Assembly (NCBI GenBank): GCA_036346375.1
Contig: CM070515.1
Coordinates: forward strand, 8,702,423-8,766,422
Direction: 5' to 3'
Source: Guadua angustifolia
Lineage: Eukaryota > Streptophyta > Magnoliopsida > Poales > Poaceae
DNA length: 64,000 nt
The notes under the pieces were generated by a model. The model worked only from the letters and a program-made list of their open reading frames with translations, searched no databases and was not told where the DNA came from. Below, piece after piece: positions 59,085 to 64,000 of the stretch. The translations under genes and the position numbers were made by a program. Positions within the stretch are counted from its first letter, which is position 1. Every line of letters begins with the position of its first letter.

Positions 59085-60690
59085 GGGCACTCCGCTGAAT
59101 TTTTTTTATTTAATATTTATTTTAAATCTTTTTTCAAAACTAATCGGCGAGATGAAAAATTTGCGAAAATACCCCCCTGTCGCCCGAAAGACGGGGCGAT
59201 CGCCTCTTGGGCGACAGACGCGCCTAACGGTGAAAGTCCAAAATTTTAACGGCAAACCAAAAAATTGAAAAAGCAGAGTTGTCGCTCGATCACAGGGCAG
59301 CAGTCTTGTAGCACGCGAACATGTAGCAAAATTTTTCCCCATTTTTTGGTAGTTTTTTTTACAATATTTGTTATATTCAACCAAAAAATTACCAAAAAAA
59401 ACCTTCTTGTGATGTAATGAACTGGAAAAATTATTTTACTTTGTTAGTGATACGTACGTATCTCACTTAGGGATTTTCGTAGCCTCGTGGGGCCCGCCGG
59501 ATAGGGCCCAAAAAATACCGGAAAAAAATAACAGACGACCTCATAGCGAGATACCACTTATGTCTGGCGAGATGTGGGATCTTTGTCCCGACGAGGTTGC
59601 GAAAATCGGAAAAAGGCACTTTCGTGGCCACTTAACGGTATCGTGATCACTTAGGGGTTTAAGCCTTGCATGAGTAGAATCTGTGACCAATCGGAAAAAA
59701 TTAAATGCGACCTCGACATAGATCACTACTCCACGCATTATGTCTGGTACCGCGGGCTTAACGCAGTTCTTAATTCCACGATTTCCACGAAACGTGAAAT
59801 TGTGACCATTTAGGGGTTTCCGATTTCAGAATCTCTTTGCCCCAAAAATCTGAAAAAAATCGCCCATACATAAGTGGTAGCCCGTATGTATGAGGGTCGC
59901 CTTGATTTTTTTTCAGATTTTGGGTCAGATCCGGCCACTACGGGCTACGAAAACCCCTAAGGGTCACAATTTCTACGGATTTGGTCGCGAGTGCCTTTTC
60001 CGATTTTCAAGAATTCGCGTCGCCAACGCCACCCACCATACCAGACATAAGTAGCCAAGCTATGAGGGTCGCCTTAATTTTTTCAGATTTTGGGTCAGAT
60101 TCTACCCTCCAATGGCCACGAAACCCCTAAGTGATCACGATTTTCATGGGTTTTGTGGCCACGAAAGTGCCTTTTTTCCGATTTCGAACCTCGTGTTCGA
60201 CAAAGATCCGCCATCTCGCCTGCACATAAGTGGTATCCGCTATGAGGTCGTCTGTTATATTTTTTCTCGTATTTTGGGCCCTATCCCATAGCCACAAGGC
60301 TACTTAAAATTCCTAAGTGAGATACGACGATCACTAACAAAGTAAAATAATTTTTTCAGTTCATTACATCACAAGAAGGTTTTTTTTGGTAATTTTTTCC
60401 GGTTGAATATAACAAATATTGTACAAAAAGCTACAAAAAAAATGGGAAAAAATTTTTGCTACAGTGTTTCGTGCGCTACAAGACTTATCGCCTCAGATCG
60501 CCTGGGCGGCACTGCTTTTTTGAATTTTTTTGGTTTGCCGTTAAAATTTTGAACTTTCGCCGTTAGGCAGGGCCTACTGGGGCGACAGAGGGTATTTTCG
60601 CAAATTTTTCATCCCGCCGATTAATTTTGAAAAAAAGATTTAAAATAAATATTAAATAAAAAAATTCGGCACTCCGCTAGCCGCTCCGTG
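59085..60690. repeat. giant foldback element (about 0.8 kb arms)
   Basis: The sequence from 59085 to about 59880 is repeated inverted from about 59884 to 60690. Paired examples: gcgaaaatacccc with ggtattttcgc; tttagtgatcactta-type words; ggcgatcgcctcttgggcgac with the right-arm words atcgcctgggcggc; and actttgttagtgat with atcactaacaaagt. The arms pair along their full length with only small differences, so almost no loop is left. Inside each arm a unit containing cacttatgtctgg recurs about every 180 bases. No protein is encoded. It is probably a non-autonomous transposon; the superfamily was not determined. Confidence 0.88.
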
Positions 60691-60842
60691 GGCCCTAAAG
60701 CCCAGCCATATAGGCCCGTTTGGAAAGCAGATGTTTTATAGGAATTTTTGGAAACGAATTAATTTCAGCAAGAAAACAAAAAAAAATCGAAAGTCCATGC
60801 AGCCCCAACTAATGGTAGCAAGAGACATGATTATAAAGCCGA
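60691..60842. other. short spacer between repeat elements
   Basis: No feature recognised beyond the ends of neighbouring elements. Confidence 0.35.
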
Positions 60843-61575
60843 GTAGGAATATTTTCACGGCGTAACACGCCGCGCGCGTCTGCGTTTACGTTAAAATGAA
60901 AGGTCCTTTTCGTAGAAAACAGTTGGAATGATCTAAACGTAATTACGCCATTTTTTGGGCATTTATTTAGGGTCTTTCCACGAAAGTTCCGCGATTTTGC
61001 CGAACCAAAAGGTCTTTTTTCGCAAAAAAACTGCTGAAATGACCTACACGTAACCACATTTTTTTAGGGGCGCTCGTGGAGGGAGGACACGAGGCTTGCG
61101 ATGTCGCGCTCGTTAAAAAAATCTGACCCGAATTTTTATGCAAAAAATACAATTTCGTTTTTCTCGACGGTGTTTTTTTTAAATTGGCTGCGACTGCGAA
61201 AAATCGAAAGGTCCTTCTCGCGAAAAATAGTTGGAACGGTCTAAACGTAAGTACACTCTTTTTGGCATTTATTTAGAGTCCTTTCACGAAAAATCCACGA
61301 TTTTACCGAACCAAAAGGTCATTTTCGTAAAAAATAACCGAAAGGACCTATTCGCGATTTTAATTTTTTAAAATCTTCTGGGTAAAAAGAACCGGACTAT
61401 AGGGTCTTTTTTTTGCAAAATAACCTGTAGAAGGACTCGTTCGCGATCTCTAATTTACCGTGGAAGGGCCCATTCGTAATTTCTAATTTTTCAGAGCGCT
61501 TTTGCGGGTAAACTATGATGTGGCACACCCTCCATCCCGGAAATCTTCCAACTTTATTTAGGTGATGATATGACA
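60843..61575 (-). mobile_element. Helitron-like element, reverse strand (second)
   Basis: Near its left side is the perfect hairpin ggcgt-aac-acgcc (about 60859-60871), about a dozen bases from the family's 3' border (here gtagga instead of ctagga). The right end, read on the minus strand, shows gccacatcatagtttacc and ctgaaaaattagaaattacg, the same order of words as the start of the + strand elements at 11029 and 12020. The body repeats aaaggtc, cgcgaaaaa and cctaaacgtaa phrases. No protein is encoded. Outer limits are approximate. Confidence 0.55.
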
Positions 61576-62530
61576 AAACTGTATCACGGATATGTTGAGC
61601 TGTGTAGAACGGCCAGCGTGCGAAGCCACGATAAAAATAGACGATGGACGCAAAGGATTAAACTAAATTGTGATAAGTATATTAAAAAGTTTGTATTGTG
61701 TTCTCATCGGTTCAAAGGTTACTACCGGTACTTTGTTATTTAAAAAATACTTATGCAACGCTCACGAAATTTATGAATAAGTTAATACCAATCAATTAAA
61801 TAAAATGGTTATTAGCTCTATTCAATCTATTGACATAGTTACAATGATAAAAAAAATCACATATCAGAATAGTGGCTCATGTTGACTATTTGTTGTTGTG
61901 GCCAGCCCACTCAGCTGATTAGGCACTCGTCAACTGACACTGCGCTGCCTTCCTTGCCGCTCGCCGTCGTCATGGTAGGTTGTTCGATGTCGCACGCCCG
62001 CGCCCTCCCTAACTTCCGGCATCCACATGACGGCCTTGTGGTGGCCTCGCCATCATCGACTTCCTACGGCATGTGTTAAGCGCCTCTCAACTTGGTGAGC
62101 TGCCATATCCCGGCGAATGAGAGGTGTCGAGCCACCCTCCTCTCTCGTGATTGTCTATATGTGCGTTTAGCATTCAAATCTAATTTTACAGGCAACAAAC
62201 GAAGTTATCAATTGATAAATTAGACCTTCAACGAGTCACGCCTCACTAGACCACATGACATAGGAAGCAGTTTACCGCCAGGAAAGCTTCTTCTTCCTTT
62301 AGTTGCATCAGTGCACGTGTGCATTCGCTACCGTTATGGTAAAAAACTTAACGTCGGTGCAAAAGAGCGTACTTTGAGTCCAGTGGCCGAAGGGTTGCCT
62401 TAAACCCAACGGAAGCATGTTGGACAGGATAGAGCTTGTTGGGTGCACCGTAGGGTTTGAAATATCGTTTTTGCTCAACATCTCGGAGCTGGCCAGAGAG
62501 CAAAATCTCACTAAGATGATGATCAAGTTT
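61576..62530. other. intergenic, no gene seen
   Basis: A 66-codon frame at 61879-62079 and a 72-codon minus frame at 62308-62526 carry no known motif. The sequence is moderately GC-rich between 61900 and 62130. Nothing further is supported. Confidence 0.4.
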
Positions 62531-63440
62531 TATGAATTTTTAAAAATTTAGACAGTGCTACTCTTATGATAAAAGCCTTACTAGAAAACTTCAACCAAAT
62601 GAAACATGGTACAAACCACGTTAGAAAATTTTAAAAAATTTTGTGGATGGTATTGATGTATCATTAATATTTATGTAAAAGTTTCATGTGATGATAAAGC
62701 TTCAAGAAGTTCCAAAGATTCTTACAGTGCTACGTCCTGATAAAAGCCTGTCGATTAATACATAAATTTGCTTTAGCAAAAAAAAGGAGGTTTAAAATTT
62801 TTGAAAATTTTTTAGAAGGTTTATAAGAAAATTATTAAGATACCATACAAATTTTTGAATCACGATCACACTCTAGTAAATTTATGAAATTCTTACAAGT
62901 GCACTGAATTATTTATGTTCTTTTTGTTTAAAATTTTTGAAATATAACAATGAAGTTAAATGCATACATAGATTTGATTGAGCAAGTAAAAAGGGTTTAA
63001 AACTTTTAAAAATTTTATAAAATGGTACTGAGGCAATTCTTTAGCTCTCATAAAAATTTTGGATTATGATCACTCTCAAGAAAATTTATAAAATTCTGGT
63101 AATGTTACTGTCCCAATTATGTTCATTCAATTTTTGATTTTTTAAAGATAACAAATGATGTTAAAATATTTTTAATTTTTTTATGATCCTACACTTCCTA
63201 GGATGGAACCATAAATTTTTCACATCATGATAAAGTATGTACAATTTTATAAAAATCTGGTAGTATTTCTGCAGTTTTCAAAAAATGTCTTAAAAATTCG
63301 GTTTTTCAACAAATTTTCATAGGAGATGACTTTATTAAGGGTTATGGGACCAAATCTGGTCAAATTCTATCAAAAAATTCAAAACCAGTAAAAAAAACAT
63401 GAGATCTCAGCGAGATTTGACGAAATCTCACCGAGATTTC
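62531..63440 (+). repeat. AT-rich repeat family X, copy 3 (tail only)
   Basis: Matches the AT-rich tail of copy 2b: tgctacgtcctgataaaa-cct, gatttgattgagcaa-type words, and the terminal ggtttttcaacaaattttca, ttatgggaccaaatctggt block. It is followed by the gagatctcagcgagattt words that lie before the tail in copy 2b. The GC-richer head is absent. Confidence 0.7.
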
Positions 63441-64000
63441 TGAGATTAATGTAGCAATTTAATTTTTTTTTACTCTTGCCAGTATTTTAAAATTCGTCTA
63501 TATTCGAAAACCGAGATCTCGCAACATTTTAAACTTTGGTGCACCGGCACTTGGAACAATCAAAATTTTCCTCTAGAATCAGCTTTTGATCAGGCCTATT
63601 TGTAAGTTTTGTATCACGAATTCGCAAGGTACCTGAAAAGTACAGAGTTTGGCTTGACAAAAGCAGCGATAAATGAGACACTGCAAAGCAAACAACCGCC
63701 ATACTGAGGCCATCACATCAAACGTCGCCATCTCCATCACCGTCTTGATGTGTTGCCATCATGGTGGAGTTCAAGTTAACGCCTTTTTTTGAGGGGGGGG
63801 GGGGGGCTTTCTAGGTTAAAGTCATCTGGACAGCCTAGCTTTTAAACAGATTTTAATATGATCTAGAAATTATATATAAAAGTTTAAAGTCAAAAACTGA
63901 AAACTGTGTTGAATCTGACTTTACATATTATTAATGAGAAAAATTAGATATTTATTAAACGATATCTTATAAAAAGCTGCCACTACTTTTCAATCAAAAA
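63441..64000. other. unassigned end of window with G14 run
   Basis: Contains an uninterrupted run of 14 G (about 63793-63806) after a T/A-rich tract. No gene is recognised; the length of such a run is not reliable in an assembly. Confidence 0.45.

Overview
The window looks like nuclear DNA from a grass, probably Oryza or a close relative. Three things suggest this: GC-rich genes with C/G-ending codons, a multispanning DUF4220/DUF594-type gene and a CC-type (non-TIR) NBS-LRR gene, and a dense load of Tourist-, Stowaway-, hAT-, CACTA- and Helitron-like elements. The species is inferred, not proven. A run of exactly 100 N at 20167-20266 shows that this is a scaffolded draft assembly. I found no CRISPR array, operon, rRNA or tRNA gene.

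Only two host gene families are clear. (1) A DUF4220/DUF594-type membrane protein gene is present twice on the + strand. Copy 1 (16265-18426) is one exon, intact except for a 1-base difference in a C run near 18046 that shifts the frame before the C-terminal part. Copy 2 (35154-47660) is split into three pieces by a 5.7 kb Ty3/gypsy element (35554-41243, target duplication TGGAG) and a 4.65 kb Ty1/copia element (41765-46418). Its 5' leader also carries a hAT-like element (34495-35108). (2) A short CC-NBS-LRR gene (52283-54854, two exons, about 817 codons) is the only fully intact host gene I see.

Layout: 1-9.5 kb holds degraded transposon remnants, a (TA)55 microsatellite, a CACTA-like subterminal repeat block and a truncated LINE. 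From 9.5 to 13.4 kb there is a head-to-tail row of Helitron-like elements ending in CTAG. From 13.96 to 15.5 kb there is a recent 0.77 kb tandem duplication. From 16 to 19.3 kb lie gene copy 1 and a hAT element in its 3' flank. From 20.5 to 26.7 kb there are nested MITEs, an AT-rich repeat family and a partner of the 8.2-9.5 kb segment. A deleted copia element (26867-34145) sits inside a Stowaway-like MITE. From 34.3 to 47.7 kb is the disrupted second gene copy. From 48 to 52.1 kb there are low-complexity sequence, a reverse-strand Helitron-like element and a MITE next to the NBS-LRR promoter. From 55 to 64 kb there are MITEs, a LINE inside a foldback, a 1.6 kb giant inverted repeat, another Helitron-like element and a third copy of the AT-rich family.

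The genes do not form a pathway. The main stories are nested insertion, with paralogous empty sites that date and bound the insertions, and a possible sequence-quality problem. Between about 33.4 and 42.4 kb, GC-rich stretches differ from their close copies mostly by small indels, often losing the middle base of CTG or CAG, while AT-rich stretches are identical. I suspect base-calling error over methylated DNA, so frameshifts there should be read with caution.
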